NCBI GenBank assembly: GCA_017480785.1
Contig: JAFURZ010000013.1
Coordinates: 1-64,000 of the forward strand
Source of the DNA: Bacteroidales bacterium
GTDB taxonomy: Bacteria > Bacteroidota > Bacteroidia > Bacteroidales > P3
DNA: 64,000 bases
Direction: 5' to 3'
The notes beneath the pieces were generated by a model. It ran no database searches, was not told where the DNA came from, and saw nothing but the letters and a program-made list of their open reading frames with translations. The position numbers and the translations under genes were made by a program. Position 1 is the first letter of the stretch; every line of letters starts with the position of its first letter. This document shows positions 1 through 9,933 of this stretch, one piece after another.

Positions 1-36
1 CGTTCATCCTGAGCCAGGATCAAACTCTTCATTGTA
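1..36 (-). rRNA. rrs: 16S ribosomal RNA, 5' end only (partial)
   Basis: Read on the minus strand, this is the near-universal start of bacterial 16S rRNA (AGAGTTTGATCCTGGCTCAG followed by GATGAACG), the site of the 27F primer. The rest of the gene lies beyond the left edge. The exact mature 5' end is inferred by analogy to lie a few bases before AGAGTTTG. Confidence 0.97.
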
Positions 37-299
37 AGAATTGCTTGCGGAAATTGAAAATTGAAAGTTGAAAATTGAAAATTCATAGCTTCCGCTTTCC
101 TCTTCCCTTTACCTTTTTTGACTCGTCTTCGTGTCCGTCGCTGCCCCTTTGGCAGCGAATCTTTCAATTTCCAATTTTCAATTTTCAATTGAACAGACAC
201 ACGCTATCTCTTCCTTCTCATCCGTTTCAAATCACTCGCGTTTTCCTTTGCCTCAGCTCGCTCGTCTTCGCTCGCGCTCCGTTTGGCGGAAAACGGGTG

Positions 300-330
300 C
301 AAAGATACAACCTTTTTCCAAACCGGCAAA
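300..330 (-). promoter_or_regulatory. rRNA operon promoter, Bacteroidetes type
   Basis: On the minus strand there is a -33 TTTG (327-330), a spacer of exactly 19 bases and a -7 TATCTTTG (300-307). This matches the Bacteroidetes consensus TTTG-N19-TANNTTTG. Transcription should start near 293 and run into the 16S gene. Confidence 0.9.
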
Positions 331-362
331 ATATTTTTTCAAAAAAAATCTAATTTTATATC

Positions 363-387
363 TATCACGGTGTAAATCACCGTGATA
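363..387. repeat. Perfect 10-bp-arm palindrome upstream of the rRNA promoter
   Basis: TATCACGGTG (363-372) and CACCGTGATA (378-387) are exact inverted copies around the loop TAAAT. The site lies about 33 bp upstream of the rRNA -33 element, where a regulator could bind. It could also be a terminator-like hairpin. Function unknown. Confidence 0.6.
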
Positions 388-641
388 AAAACAAAACTTT
401 TTTTCCTGGCACCCCCGGAAGGGCGGCGCATAAGGCCCCTCCGGCGTCCCAGAACGCCAAAAAACATCGGAAAACAAATCCCCAAATAGCAAAATCCACG
501 AATTTCTACGCAATAAGCTGAAACACAATATACAAACACAAAAAAAATAGGTATCCATGAACCGTCAGCCCCCGTGTTATGTCCGCAGAAGGGGAAAGCC
601 AGTGTCCGGAACACTCACTCTGCCTCACGCTCTTCCCCTGC

Positions 642-692
642 TGTTCTATTGCTGTTCAATTGACTTTTTCCAATAGAACAGCAATAGAACAA
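642..692. repeat. Long inverted repeat of GTTCT/AGAAC type
   Basis: Two arms of about 21 bases (642-661 and 672-692) pair with a single mismatch around a T-rich loop. The arms contain GAACAGC next to AGAAC, as do the hairpins at 46046-46087 and 46146-46171, so this may be a small dispersed intergenic repeat family. Confidence 0.55.
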
Positions 693-742
693 CTGTAAAA
701 CACTCGGAATCATACTGGCAGAAGGGTACTTCTATATAAAAC

Positions 743-774
743 GTGAGGGCCTGCGCACATGCGCAGACCCTCAC
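743..774 (-). terminator. Terminator of the giant BspA-like gene
   Basis: GTGAGGG-C-CTGCGC and GCGCAG-A-CCCTCAC pair around the loop ACAT with one mismatch. On the minus strand the stem is followed by a short T-rich tract (GTTTTATATAG). It lies 25 bp after the stop codon of the minus-strand gene. Confidence 0.7.
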
Positions 775-798
775 AGAAAGAGTGTATCGAAGTGGTGA

Positions 799-3700
799 CT
801 ACCGGGTCACGACGACACGTCGGGCCGGATAGTTGCCCACCTTCACCAGGTAGACGCCGGAGGTCACAGTGAATTCCGTAGCGTCGGAATCGGCCCTGTT
901 CAGACCAGCGATGCGTCGTCCGGCCACATCATAGACAGTCACGGGCATGCCTACGACACCTTCAACCACGATGCTGCCTTGGCGGCTGAAGACGATGAAG
1001 TCGCCGCGCTCGACATTAGAGATGCCCAACGAACCGTTGGTGGCAATGTTGGAGCGGACGATACTGGACGCCTTGGTGGGGTTGCAGGGAGTGGTGAGCA
1101 TGATGCCGACCTGATAATAGACTTCGCCTTCGGGGGCGGTCTCATCGGTGTAGGTGGTGTTGCCACCGGAGGGCATGATGTCGATTTCCTCGATGTTGGA
1201 GGCGTTGGTGCCGCGATAGATAACATAGGTGGTGTATTCGGCGCCTTCATACTCGGTCCAGACCAGGTTCCAGTTGGTACCGATACCCTGACTGATAGTG
1301 AGGTGCATGGTTTTATGAACGGCGCCGAAGTCTGACTCGTAGCCATAGACATCGACGGCGGTCATCTTGTATCGGTAGCTGCGGGTAGAGGGATGCGAGG
1401 CGGTATCGACCCACATGGAGAGCGAGTCGAACGGCACCGAGGCCACAACGGCGTAGACACCGGCGGTGTTGGCCTCACGGTAGATGTTGTACCTTTCGAC
1501 GACGATGTCTTTGCTCCACGTGAGGGTGTTGCGGCCGTTCTGGACGCTTACCATGCAGAGGCTTGGTATGACATCATCGGTAAAGACTGCGGCAATCAGG
1601 GTGTCCTGTGTGACGGCAACGGTGCGGGTGAGCGTGCGTTCGCCGTTGTCCCATTCGGCAAAATGGTAGCCATCGGCCGCATTGGCTTCGAGGTCAAGAA
1701 CTGTGCCGTAGGGATAGCTGCCAGTGCCGATGACAGTACCACATGTACTGTAATCACTGACGCCCTCAGCAGTACCCAGACGCACAACGGTGGTCACCGT
1801 ATGAGTGTCGATGGCAAAGATTGCATTCAGCGCAAGGTCTGCAGTGACCGTAATTGTTCTGACACTATCGGTGACACCGTCACTCCATTGCACGAAGTGA
1901 AAGTGGTCAGCCACCACCGAGGCCACAATCTGCACCTCGTCAAGGTACTCATACATGCCGCCACCCGTCACCGTGCCCAGCGAGTCATCGTTGCTGGTCA
2001 ATGTGAGAGTGTAGACATTTTTGGCATATAGGGCCGTGAAGGCGGTATCCTGAGTGAGGGTGACGGTGCGCGGGTTGTCGGTCACCCCGTCGCTCCACTG
2101 CGTGAAGTGGTATCCGTCGTTGGCCGCAGCCTCGATGGTCACATTGGTGAGGTAGTTGTAGCTGCCGGCACCGCTGACAAGGCCGTGCACGGAGTCGTCG
2201 ACCGACAGGCCGACGGTGTACTGATTGAAGTCGAACTGGGCTGTGAACAAAACATCTTCGGACACCACAACCAAACGCGGATTGTCGGTGACGCCGTCGC
2301 TCCACTGGGCGAAATGGTAGCCATAGGCCGGTGTGGCGGTGACGGTGACAGTGTCAAGGTAGAACACAGACGGGCTGCTCACCGCAACAGTGCCGCGGTC
2401 GGCATACTCGGCTTGTGCCGCAACGTTGTAACTGTTGCGCAAGAATTTGGCGGTGAACGAAGTGTCGCAGGTCAGCACAACCGTACGCGGGTTATTGGTG
2501 TCGTTGTCAGTCCACTGCGAGAAGTGGTAGCCGTAGGCCGGGATAGCGTCAATCACCACGGGCGTAAGATAGGCGTAACTGCCGGCACCCGCCACGCTGC
2601 CATGCTCGGCATTGTCGGAAACCAGGCTTACATTGTAGGTGTTGTTGCCGAATACAGCCACATAATGCCGGTTCATATCGGCCACCACGGTGCGGGGATT
2701 GCTTGTGTCGCCATCGTCCCATTGCAGGAAATGGAAGCCGTATTCCGGCACTGCAGTCAGCGTGACGGTGTCGAGATAGGGCACCGTGTCACTACCGTAG
2801 ACAGAGCCTCTGGCCACACTCGAGGTGTCGCCCAGACCATTCTGCGAGAGGGCGATATTGTCCACCGCAGCAGGGGGAACACCCTTCACCGAACCGTCGT
2901 TACGCCAGTAGAAGACCAGTTTGTATTGGCCGGGGACAGCCACATCGAAGCTGCCCGTGCGGGTCACCCAGTTGCTGCTGCCGTTGAGGCGGTAGGAGCC
3001 CGCATCGTTCTGGTCGAGGGCTATCCAGTTTGCACCGGGCACCGAATTGGAGCCCCACTGGGTGTTGAACGACTCGTCGTTGGGCACCAGAGCCACACGC
3101 AGGTAGTCATAGCTGCTCTCTCCGTTGCAACGCCAGTCGAAACTGTAGTTGTATTCGCCAGTAGCCAACTGCACCTGCGTGTAAGCATAGACTGTCGAAG
3201 CAGCACTCTCGTTGTAGTCGTTTGTCAGTCCGCCGTCGCCACTGACGTAGAGCATTCGGCTGCCGTAGTTGGCATCGCCGGTGCCGATGTACCATTGGTT
3301 GGTCTGATTGCCATTGTCCAGCGTCCACTCGGCATCGTCGGCCGCATTCTCGAAGCCGAAGAAGTAGCCGTTGCTTGCCTCCGTGGTGCCCACAATGCTG
3401 TAGGTGTTGATTTCGAACTGGGCGACAAGAAGGGTGTCCTGCAAGACATTGAAATAACGCATCGCGTCGGTCACTCCGTCGCTCCACTGCGTGAAGTGGT
3501 AGCCATATTGGGGAATGGCCGTGATAACCGTCTCGTAATTGTACGGGCGCTCAATAGTGATGGTGTCGTTATTTAGGTAGATAAAACCATCATCGTACAT
3601 AACTGTACCATAGGGCGTTACTGGGTCAACCATGGCGGTGACGTTGTAATTGTTACGTTCGAAATAGGCGTCAAAATACATATAGCTGCTGGCGATGACC

Positions 3701-6700
3701 GTGCGAATACTGTCGGCCGAGCCATTGTCGCCCCATGATGTGAAGTGGAAGCCATAGTTGGCATGGGCCACCAGAGTCAGCGTGTCGCCGGCCTGCACCG
3801 TGTCGGCGCCTTCCACATAGCCATACTCATCCGACGGCCATGTATTGCCATATACATAATAGGTGTCGATGGCGAAGACGGGCGTCAGCAGGGTGTCCTG
3901 CGTAAGGCTGATGGTGCGCGGGTTGTCGGTCACACCGTCAGTCCACCGGACAAAGTGGTAGTATTGATATGCTCCTGCCACTACCTGCGCTGGCGTGGTA
4001 CAGGTGGCATCAATCGTCACCCATGCACTACCGTACTCGTCATTGCCGAACCGGATTGCATAGGTGTTGGTCTCGACCATATTGGTCAAAGTGCTCCACG
4101 CCGGGGCACTCTGGTAGAGCGACAAGTAACCGCACGGCACCTGCACCTGAGCGTCGCTGCGAAGACGGTCGAAGGCGTACTCGTCGGCCACAGGCGGCAT
4201 GCCCTGCATCCTGAGGGTGTAGGTGTTGGTGGTAATTAGGTTGGTCGGCAGCGTCTGCACCCCTTCACCTACCACAATTGTATTCAAGTCGGGCATAGCA
4301 TTGTTGGCCAGGTTGGTACAGTTGGCGGCGTTGAAGTAGACGGTGTTACCGCGCAGGGCCAATTCGCCGATGGAGGTCACCGTCGACGGTATCGTGTAGG
4401 TGACACTCCAAACGCCTTCAAAGGCATGGTGGCCGATGCATTGCAGACCCTCGGGAAATACCACCGAGACGAGATCCTGTATGCCATAGAAGGCGTAAGG
4501 CTTGATGGCCGTCACCCCCTCAGGAATAACGAGGTTGGTCACCTTGTTGCCGCCAATGTACAGAGTGTGGGCGGTCGATCCCTCGTAGAATCCGATGTTG
4601 CACCAGTCGGCCAAAGTGCCGTTATAGTTGACTCGCACCAAACCATTGCAGTCGCCGAAAGCAAATTGTCCTATTGTGTCGAGGGTCGATGGCAGGGTGA
4701 CTGAGGTCATGGAGGTCAGTCCGTAGAAAGCATCCCGTCCAATGGAGGTCACCCCTTCGGGCACCACCAGGTTGATAACCTCCTGCCCACCGATATAGAG
4801 GTGGTGGGCAAGAGCCGTGGGATTCCAGTCCCACCAACCGAACTCGATGGCGCACCACTGCGCCACCGTGCCGTTGAAGTAGACGCGCGTAAGACCTGTA
4901 CAGCCGTCAAAGGAATACTCGACTCTGGTCAGCCCATTGGGTAGTGTCACCGTGGTCATGCCGGTCTGATTGGAGAACACAGCATTGGCAATCACGGTGA
5001 CAGGGTATTTACTTCCTTCGTACATCACGCTGTCGGGAATGACAACATCGCCTTGTAACGTACCATTCACCCCCATCAGGGTTAAGCCCCAACCGTTATA
5101 TGAGTACTGGAACACCACGTCGCCAACGGTGTCCCAAGTATATACCGGGATAAACACTGCATAATATGTGCGGTTGTCATTCGGCGTGACGGTGCGCACT
5201 GCATTCTGATAGCCGAGCTCCCAATCATCCCAACGCTCAAATTGATAGCCCTGTTTGGCGCGAGCCTCGATGGTGAGCGACTGCCCCGCCTCCACAGAGC
5301 CGCCACCGCTCACCCAGCCCTGCATCGTGTCGTAAACCACCACCTGCACTTGGTAGGTGTCAATGGCGAAGACGGGCGTCAGCAGGGTATCCTGCGTAAG
5401 GTTAATGGTGCGCGGATTGTCGGTCACGCCGTCAGTCCACTGGACGAAATGGTAGTATTGATATGCGCTGGCATATACCTGCGCCGACGTGCTGCAGGTA
5501 GCCTCGGTCTGTACCCATGCGCTGCCGTGCTCGGTGTTGCCAAACAGGATGCCATAGGTATTGGTCTCGACCAGATTGGTCAGGGTGCTCCACACTGGGG
5601 CGCTCTGGTAGAACGACAGGTAGCCACACTTGACCTGTACCTGTGCGCTGCTGGGCAGACGGTCGAAGGCGTACTCGTCGGCCACTGGCGGCATGCCTTG
5701 CATCTTGACCATTTGTGTATTATTGATAATCAAGTTGGTCGGCAAGGTCTGCACTTCTTCACCCACCACAAGGAAATTCAGGTCGGGCATGGCATTGTTG
5801 GCCAAGTTGGTGCAGTTGGCGGCATTGAAGTAGACGTTGCTGCCGCGCAGGGCCCACTCGCCGATGGAGGTCACCGTCGACGGTATCGTGTAGGTGATAC
5901 CCCAGCAACTTTCAAAGGCATAGCGGCCGATGCTCAGCAATCCTTCAGGGAACTCTACCGAGGTGAGGCCCTGCAAACCGTGGAAGGCATATGGCTTGAT
6001 GGCCGTCACCCCCTCAGGAATGACAAGGTTGGTCACCTTGCTTCCGCCGATGTACAGGTTCCGGGCATAGGCAAGGGGGTTCGATCCCTCGTAGAATCCG
6101 ATGTTGCACCAATCGGCCACCGTGCCGGTATAATTCACACGCAACAAACCGTTGCATCCCTCGAAGGCTGCCGTTCCAATCGTGTCGAGGGTGGAAGGTA
6201 GAGTGACACTGGTCATGGATGTCAGTCCGGCGAATGCACCCGCTCCGATGGAGGTCACCCCCTCGGGCACCACCAGATTGATAACCTCCTGCCCACCGAT
6301 ATAGAGGTGATGGGCATCAGCCGTGGGATTCCAATTCCACCCATCGAACTCGATGGCGCACCACTGCGCCACCGTGCCACTGAAGTAGACTCGCGTGAGG
6401 CCTGTGCAGCCGCCGAAGGCGGCATACCCCACATTTGTCAGTCCCTTGGGAAGCGTCACCGTTGTCATGCCGGTCTGACTGGAGAACACATACCCGGCAA
6501 TCTCGGTGACAGGATATATACTTCCTTCATACACCACGCTGTCGGGGATGGCCACAGCCCCTTGCAACGTGCCGTTCACGCCCACCAGGGTCAAGCCCTG
6601 GCCGTTGTGCGTGTACTGGAACACCACGTCGCCGACGGTGTCGAAGAATTCCAGCATGCTGAAAATGGCAGTATAGCTTTTGCTCTCCGCCACCACCACG

Positions 6701-9700
6701 CGGCGCACCGCCTGCTGCCAGCCCTCGTCGTTGTCGTTCCAGCGTACGAAGTGGTAGCCGTAAACCGGCACTGCCGTCAGCGTCAACGTGTCAAGATACT
6801 CCGCCATGCCGCCACCATAGACATGGCCCATGGTGGTGTCGGACGAGAAGACCTCGACGGTGTAGACATCTTTGACGAAAGAGGCCGTAAAGGAGGTATC
6901 CTGCGTCAGGACTATGGTGCGGGGGTTGTCGGTATTGCCGTCGTTCCACTGCGTGAAATGGTAGCCTGCAGCCGGGGTGGCCTGCAACACGTGGTTCGAG
7001 AGGTAGTTGTCGTCGGCGGCATTGTAGTCGGTCACCGTGTTCACCGTGTCGTCCGAGGCTACACTGATATTGAAGTGGTCATAGCCGAAATAGGCATAGA
7101 GCATCTGGTCGCCATCGGCCACCACAGCGCGGGGGTTAACGGTGTCGCCGTCGCTCCAGCGGATGAAATGGTAGCCAGGGCCTGCCACGGCGGTCAGCGT
7201 CACGCTGTCCATGAACACCACCGTGTCACTACCCAACACATAGCAGCTGCTGTCTTCACCGGCACTTTCAGGAGCCAACGGCCCGGCCGTAATCAAAATG
7301 TTATCCACAGCGGCAGCAGGAAGACCCTTCACCGAGCCGTCGTTGTACCAGTAGCACACCAGTTTGTAGACGCCGATTGTCGGCACCTCGAAGCTTCCCG
7401 TGCGCGTCACCCATGCACTGCTTCCATTCAGGCGGTTGCCGTCGTTGGTCTGGTCGAGGGCAATCCATCTCTCGTTTGGCACCCCGTTGTAGCCCCACTG
7501 GAAATCGAAAAGTTCGTCGTCGGGCACCAAAACCACACGCAGGTAGTCGCAGCAGCTCTCGCCGTTGCAACGCCAGTCGAATCTGTAGCTGTTCTCGCCA
7601 GCCGTCAGCTGCAGCTGTGTATAGGCATAGGCATTCGACGTGATATTTTCGTTGTAGTCGTTGGTCACGCCGCCGTCGGCACTGACAAAGAGGGCCTGGT
7701 TGCCCTCCAAGGTGCCGATGTGCCAGCGGTTGGTGGCACCGTTTTCGACAACCGTCCATTCTGCCGCCCCGTGCTGGAAGTCGAAGAGGCTAAACGAAGT
7801 CGGGATGGGCAAGGTTGAGTCCATCTGGGCATCGTAGACGATGCGGGGCGTACCCGTCACGGCAAAGTGACCCAACGCAAAGCGGGCCGAAATCACCGTG
7901 TCGCCCAACACCGTGATGGTGCGTGTGGCATTGCTGTCGCCGTCGCTCCAGCACACAAACTGGTAACCCTGGGCCGGCGTGGCGGTGATAGTGTAGTTGT
8001 TCTGATATATGCCGAGGAAGGTACCGGTACTGTCGCCTCCCACCGTGCCATAGGGCGTGCCGGGGTCCACCTGCACCGTGACCGAAAAACTCCTCGGATA
8101 GAAATACGCGTCGGCCCACCAGTTGTACGTGGCCGATATAGTACGGACGCTGTCTGTCGACCCGTCGCTCCACGACTGGAAATAATACCCGTAGCGGGGA
8201 CGCGCAGTGAGGGTGATGGTGCTCTCAGCATCCACCGAGTCACATCCCAGCACCTCGCCATACTCCGCATTGGGCCAGGGATTGGCGCAGATGTAGTATC
8301 TGTCGCGCTCGAAGACGGGCGTGAACATCGTGTCCTGCGTCAGATTGACGGTGCGCGTGGTGGAGGTGTTGCCGTCGCTCCAGCGCACGAAGTGCCAGTA
8401 CTGATAGCCAGCGGCGGTAATGACGGGCATCGACGTGCAGGTGGGCTCCTGTTGACACCACGCACTGCCATGCTCGGACTGGCTGAACTGTATCGTGTAG
8501 GGGAGCGTCTCCTGGAAGGTGTTGGTCAGCTCGTCCCATCCCGCGGCGGCCTGGTAAGTCGCCGAAGCGCCGCAAGGCACTTTTATAATCGCGCGCGAGC
8601 GCATGTTGTCGAAGGCATAGTTGGCCACCTGGGGCGGCACACTGCCCCGCATCGTGAGGGTGCTCAGGTTGTCGTCGTAGGGCAACAGAAAGCGTGGTAT
8701 ACGTTGCACCCCCTCGCCCATCACCATATTGTAGACATAGGGGATGGCCACGGCGCCCGACCACGTGTCGTTGCGCACCACGGTGCAGTTCACGGCATCG
8801 TAGTAGACGGGGCCGCCACCATAGAAGGCATATTCGCCCATGGTGGTCACGGTGGAGGGCACATTGTAGCTGACACTCCAGTCGCCATCCCAAAAGGCGA
8901 AGCGCCCCACGCTCAGCAACCCTTCGGGCAGCTCTACCTTGCTGACCCCGTTGAGGCCATAGAAAGCATACGGCTTGATTGCCGTCACCCCCGTGGGGAT
9001 GGTCATCGTGCCCTGCACACGGCTGCCGCCCACATACAGCTTATGGGCATACATGAGAGGGGAGGACCCGGTGTTGTCAAAACCAATACGGCACCAGGCG
9101 GCAAGCGATGTGCAGTAGACGCGGGCCAATCCTGAACAGCCGCTGAATGATTCCATTCCGACACTGTCGAGCGTGGAGGGGAAGGTCACCGTCTCCAGGC
9201 CCGAGCAGCCCACGAAAGCATAAGACTTAATCAGGGTCACCCCTTCGGGGATGACGGCATCGACCACCTCCTGCCCGCCGACATACAGGTGGTGGGCCAC
9301 CTGGAGCGGGTTGGCATCCGAGCTATGCCACTCAATGCCCACCCACTGGGCCAGAGTGCCGGCATAGTGCACCTGCGTAAGCGAGGAGCAGCCGCTGAAA
9401 GCCGCGCCGCCGACCACCGTCAACGAAGCCGGCAGAGTCACCGAAGTCAAGCCCGTACTACCGTTGAAGGCCCCCCAGCCCAACCGGGCCACAGTATAGG
9501 TGGTGCCCTCGTAGGTCACGCTCTCGGGAATGGTCAACGCGCCGCTGACGGTGTTGTAATTGCCCACCACAGCCTCGCCATTTTCAATAACATACGACAG
9601 CGTCTGCCCCGTAGGAGCCACTGCTTCAAAAGTCTGTGCCCATGCCCGCGGCATCAAAACCGACAGCATCAGCACCAATGCAAGAGATAATGGTTTTTTC

Positions 9701-9702
9701 AT
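799..9702 (-). CDS. Giant T9SS-exported BspA-type LRR and InlB-B-repeat surface protein
   Basis: This 2,967-residue protein begins with a signal peptide (MKKPLSLALVLMLS...) and ends in a T9SS type A-like sorting domain (VYDVAGRRIAG, then GVYLVKVG). It is probably exported through the outer membrane and attached to the surface. I see three BspA-type leucine-rich blocks with motifs such as IPEGVTAIKPYAFYG, about 17 divergent InlB-B-like repeats built on YHFxQWSDGVTDNPRT, and two jelly-roll/MAM-like modules sharing WRCNGES and AVDNI. A fibronectin-like region precedes the sorting domain. The second and third LRR blocks are near-copies at DNA level (about 4.0-5.2 kb and 5.4-6.7 kb). The start at 9702 was chosen because the signal peptide follows directly; ATG codons also lie at 9708 and 9723. 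Likely role: adhesion or binding of host or plant polymers, inferred from the domains only. Confidence 0.9.
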   Translation of the reverse strand: MKKPLSLALVLMLSVLMPRAWAQTFEAVAPTGQTLSYVIENGEAVVGNYNTVSGALTIPESVTYEGTTYTVARLGWGAFNGSTGLTSVTLPASLTVVGGAAFSGCSSLTQVHYAGTLAQWVGIEWHSSDANPLQVAHHLYVGGQEVVDAVIPEGVTLIKSYAFVGCSGLETVTFPSTLDSVGMESFSGCSGLARVYCTSLAAWCRIGFDNTGSSPLMYAHKLYVGGSRVQGTMTIPTGVTAIKPYAFYGLNGVSKVELPEGLLSVGRFAFWDGDWSVSYNVPSTVTTMGEYAFYGGGPVYYDAVNCTVVRNDTWSGAVAIPYVYNMVMGEGVQRIPRFLLPYDDNLSTLTMRGSVPPQVANYAFDNMRSRAIIKVPCGASATYQAAAGWDELTNTFQETLPYTIQFSQSEHGSAWCQQEPTCTSMPVITAAGYQYWHFVRWSDGNTSTTRTVNLTQDTMFTPVFERDRYYICANPWPNAEYGEVLGCDSVDAESTITLTARPRYGYYFQSWSDGSTDSVRTISATYNWWADAYFYPRSFSVTVQVDPGTPYGTVGGDSTGTFLGIYQNNYTITATPAQGYQFVCWSDGDSNATRTITVLGDTVISARFALGHFAVTGTPRIVYDAQMDSTLPIPTSFSLFDFQHGAAEWTVVENGATNRWHIGTLEGNQALFVSADGGVTNDYNENITSNAYAYTQLQLTAGENSYRFDWRCNGESCCDYLRVVLVPDDELFDFQWGYNGVPNERWIALDQTNDGNRLNGSSAWVTRTGSFEVPTIGVYKLVCYWYNDGSVKGLPAAAVDNILITAGPLAPESAGEDSSCYVLGSDTVVFMDSVTLTAVAGPGYHFIRWSDGDTVNPRAVVADGDQMLYAYFGYDHFNISVASDDTVNTVTDYNAADDNYLSNHVLQATPAAGYHFTQWNDGNTDNPRTIVLTQDTSFTASFVKDVYTVEVFSSDTTMGHVYGGGMAEYLDTLTLTAVPVYGYHFVRWNDNDEGWQQAVRRVVVAESKSYTAIFSMLEFFDTVGDVVFQYTHNGQGLTLVGVNGTLQGAVAIPDSVVYEGSIYPVTEIAGYVFSSQTGMTTVTLPKGLTNVGYAAFGGCTGLTRVYFSGTVAQWCAIEFDGWNWNPTADAHHLYIGGQEVINLVVPEGVTSIGAGAFAGLTSMTSVTLPSTLDTIGTAAFEGCNGLLRVNYTGTVADWCNIGFYEGSNPLAYARNLYIGGSKVTNLVIPEGVTAIKPYAFHGLQGLTSVEFPEGLLSIGRYAFESCWGITYTIPSTVTSIGEWALRGSNVYFNAANCTNLANNAMPDLNFLVVGEEVQTLPTNLIINNTQMVKMQGMPPVADEYAFDRLPSSAQVQVKCGYLSFYQSAPVWSTLTNLVETNTYGILFGNTEHGSAWVQTEATCSTSAQVYASAYQYYHFVQWTDGVTDNPRTINLTQDTLLTPVFAIDTYQVQVVVYDTMQGWVSGGGSVEAGQSLTIEARAKQGYQFERWDDWELGYQNAVRTVTPNDNRTYYAVFIPVYTWDTVGDVVFQYSYNGWGLTLMGVNGTLQGDVVIPDSVMYEGSKYPVTVIANAVFSNQTGMTTVTLPNGLTRVEYSFDGCTGLTRVYFNGTVAQWCAIEFGWWDWNPTALAHHLYIGGQEVINLVVPEGVTSIGRDAFYGLTSMTSVTLPSTLDTIGQFAFGDCNGLVRVNYNGTLADWCNIGFYEGSTAHTLYIGGNKVTNLVIPEGVTAIKPYAFYGIQDLVSVVFPEGLQCIGHHAFEGVWSVTYTIPSTVTSIGELALRGNTVYFNAANCTNLANNAMPDLNTIVVGEGVQTLPTNLITTNTYTLRMQGMPPVADEYAFDRLRSDAQVQVPCGYLSLYQSAPAWSTLTNMVETNTYAIRFGNDEYGSAWVTIDATCTTPAQVVAGAYQYYHFVRWTDGVTDNPRTISLTQDTLLTPVFAIDTYYVYGNTWPSDEYGYVEGADTVQAGDTLTLVAHANYGFHFTSWGDNGSADSIRTVIASSYMYFDAYFERNNYNVTAMVDPVTPYGTVMYDDGFIYLNNDTITIERPYNYETVITAIPQYGYHFTQWSDGVTDAMRYFNVLQDTLLVAQFEINTYSIVGTTEASNGYFFGFENAADDAEWTLDNGNQTNQWYIGTGDANYGSRMLYVSGDGGLTNDYNESAASTVYAYTQVQLATGEYNYSFDWRCNGESSYDYLRVALVPNDESFNTQWGSNSVPGANWIALDQNDAGSYRLNGSSNWVTRTGSFDVAVPGQYKLVFYWRNDGSVKGVPPAAVDNIALSQNGLGDTSSVARGSVYGSDTVPYLDTVTLTAVPEYGFHFLQWDDGDTSNPRTVVADMNRHYVAVFGNNTYNVSLVSDNAEHGSVAGAGSYAYLTPVVIDAIPAYGYHFSQWTDNDTNNPRTVVLTCDTSFTAKFLRNSYNVAAQAEYADRGTVAVSSPSVFYLDTVTVTATPAYGYHFAQWSDGVTDNPRLVVVSEDVLFTAQFDFNQYTVGLSVDDSVHGLVSGAGSYNYLTNVTIEAAANDGYHFTQWSDGVTDNPRTVTLTQDTAFTALYAKNVYTLTLTSNDDSLGTVTGGGMYEYLDEVQIVASVVADHFHFVQWSDGVTDSVRTITVTADLALNAIFAIDTHTVTTVVRLGTAEGVSDYSTCGTVIGTGSYPYGTVLDLEANAADGYHFAEWDNGERTLTRTVAVTQDTLIAAVFTDDVIPSLCMVSVQNGRNTLTWSKDIVVERYNIYREANTAGVYAVVASVPFDSLSMWVDTASHPSTRSYRYKMTAVDVYGYESDFGAVHKTMHLTISQGIGTNWNLVWTEYEGAEYTTYVIYRGTNASNIEEIDIMPSGGNTTYTDETAPEGEVYYQVGIMLTTPCNPTKASSIVRSNIATNGSLGISNVERGDFIVFSRQGSIVVEGVVGMPVTVYDVAGRRIAGLNRADSDATEFTVTSGVYLVKVGNYPARRVVVTR

Positions 9703-9774
9703 ATACATAACATTATTATCCAAACATATTGATAATCAACATATTCCCCCCCCACATGCAACTGATACAATTTG

Positions 9775-9804
9775 CAGATATACACATTTTTCCAAATTGA
9801 CAAA
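9775..9804 (-). promoter_or_regulatory. Probable promoter of the giant repeat protein
   Basis: On the minus strand TTTG (9801-9804) is followed after 18 bases by TATATCTG (9775-9782). This is one base off the TANNTTTG -7 consensus and one base short in spacing. It lies about 75 bp upstream of the chosen start. Confidence 0.45.
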
Positions 9805-9933
9805 TATTTTTTTCAAAACACACCATTTAATCCGGCTATAATAGCAGTAAATCAATAAGATATTTTTCCGCCATACCTCGCCCGACTATTCTCAGGGCCG
9901 GCACCCCGCATCCGCCCTTCCCGCCCCCCACTT

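Larger units (their letters stand above)
37..798. other. Gene-free stretch: rRNA leader, rRNA promoter and hairpins
   Basis: No convincing protein gene is seen. From left to right the stretch holds: the ~260-base rRNA leader, with complementary AT-rich repeats of TTGAAAA type at 50-85 and 160-196 that could pair in the transcript; the rRNA promoter (300-330); a perfect 10-bp-arm palindrome (363-387); a long inverted repeat (642-692); and the terminator of the giant gene (743-774). Short open frames here overlap these signals and look like chance. Confidence 0.7.

Noticed and set aside
253-614. Short open frames around the rRNA promoter
   Set aside because: They overlap the promoter, the palindrome and the leader, and the products show no plausible protein character.
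37-798. tRNA genes in the rRNA-flanking and other gaps
   Set aside because: I looked for T-loop motifs of the GGTTCGAATCC type and acceptor pairing in the intergenic stretches and found none convincing.
2107-3576. Long open frames antisense to the giant gene (for example 2107-3576, 6307-7818 and 7867-9135 on the plus strand)
   Set aside because: They mirror a repetitive, GC-biased coding strand, and their products are low-complexity His/Val/Gly-rich with no domain. The minus-strand frame has a signal peptide, clear domains and a sorting domain.
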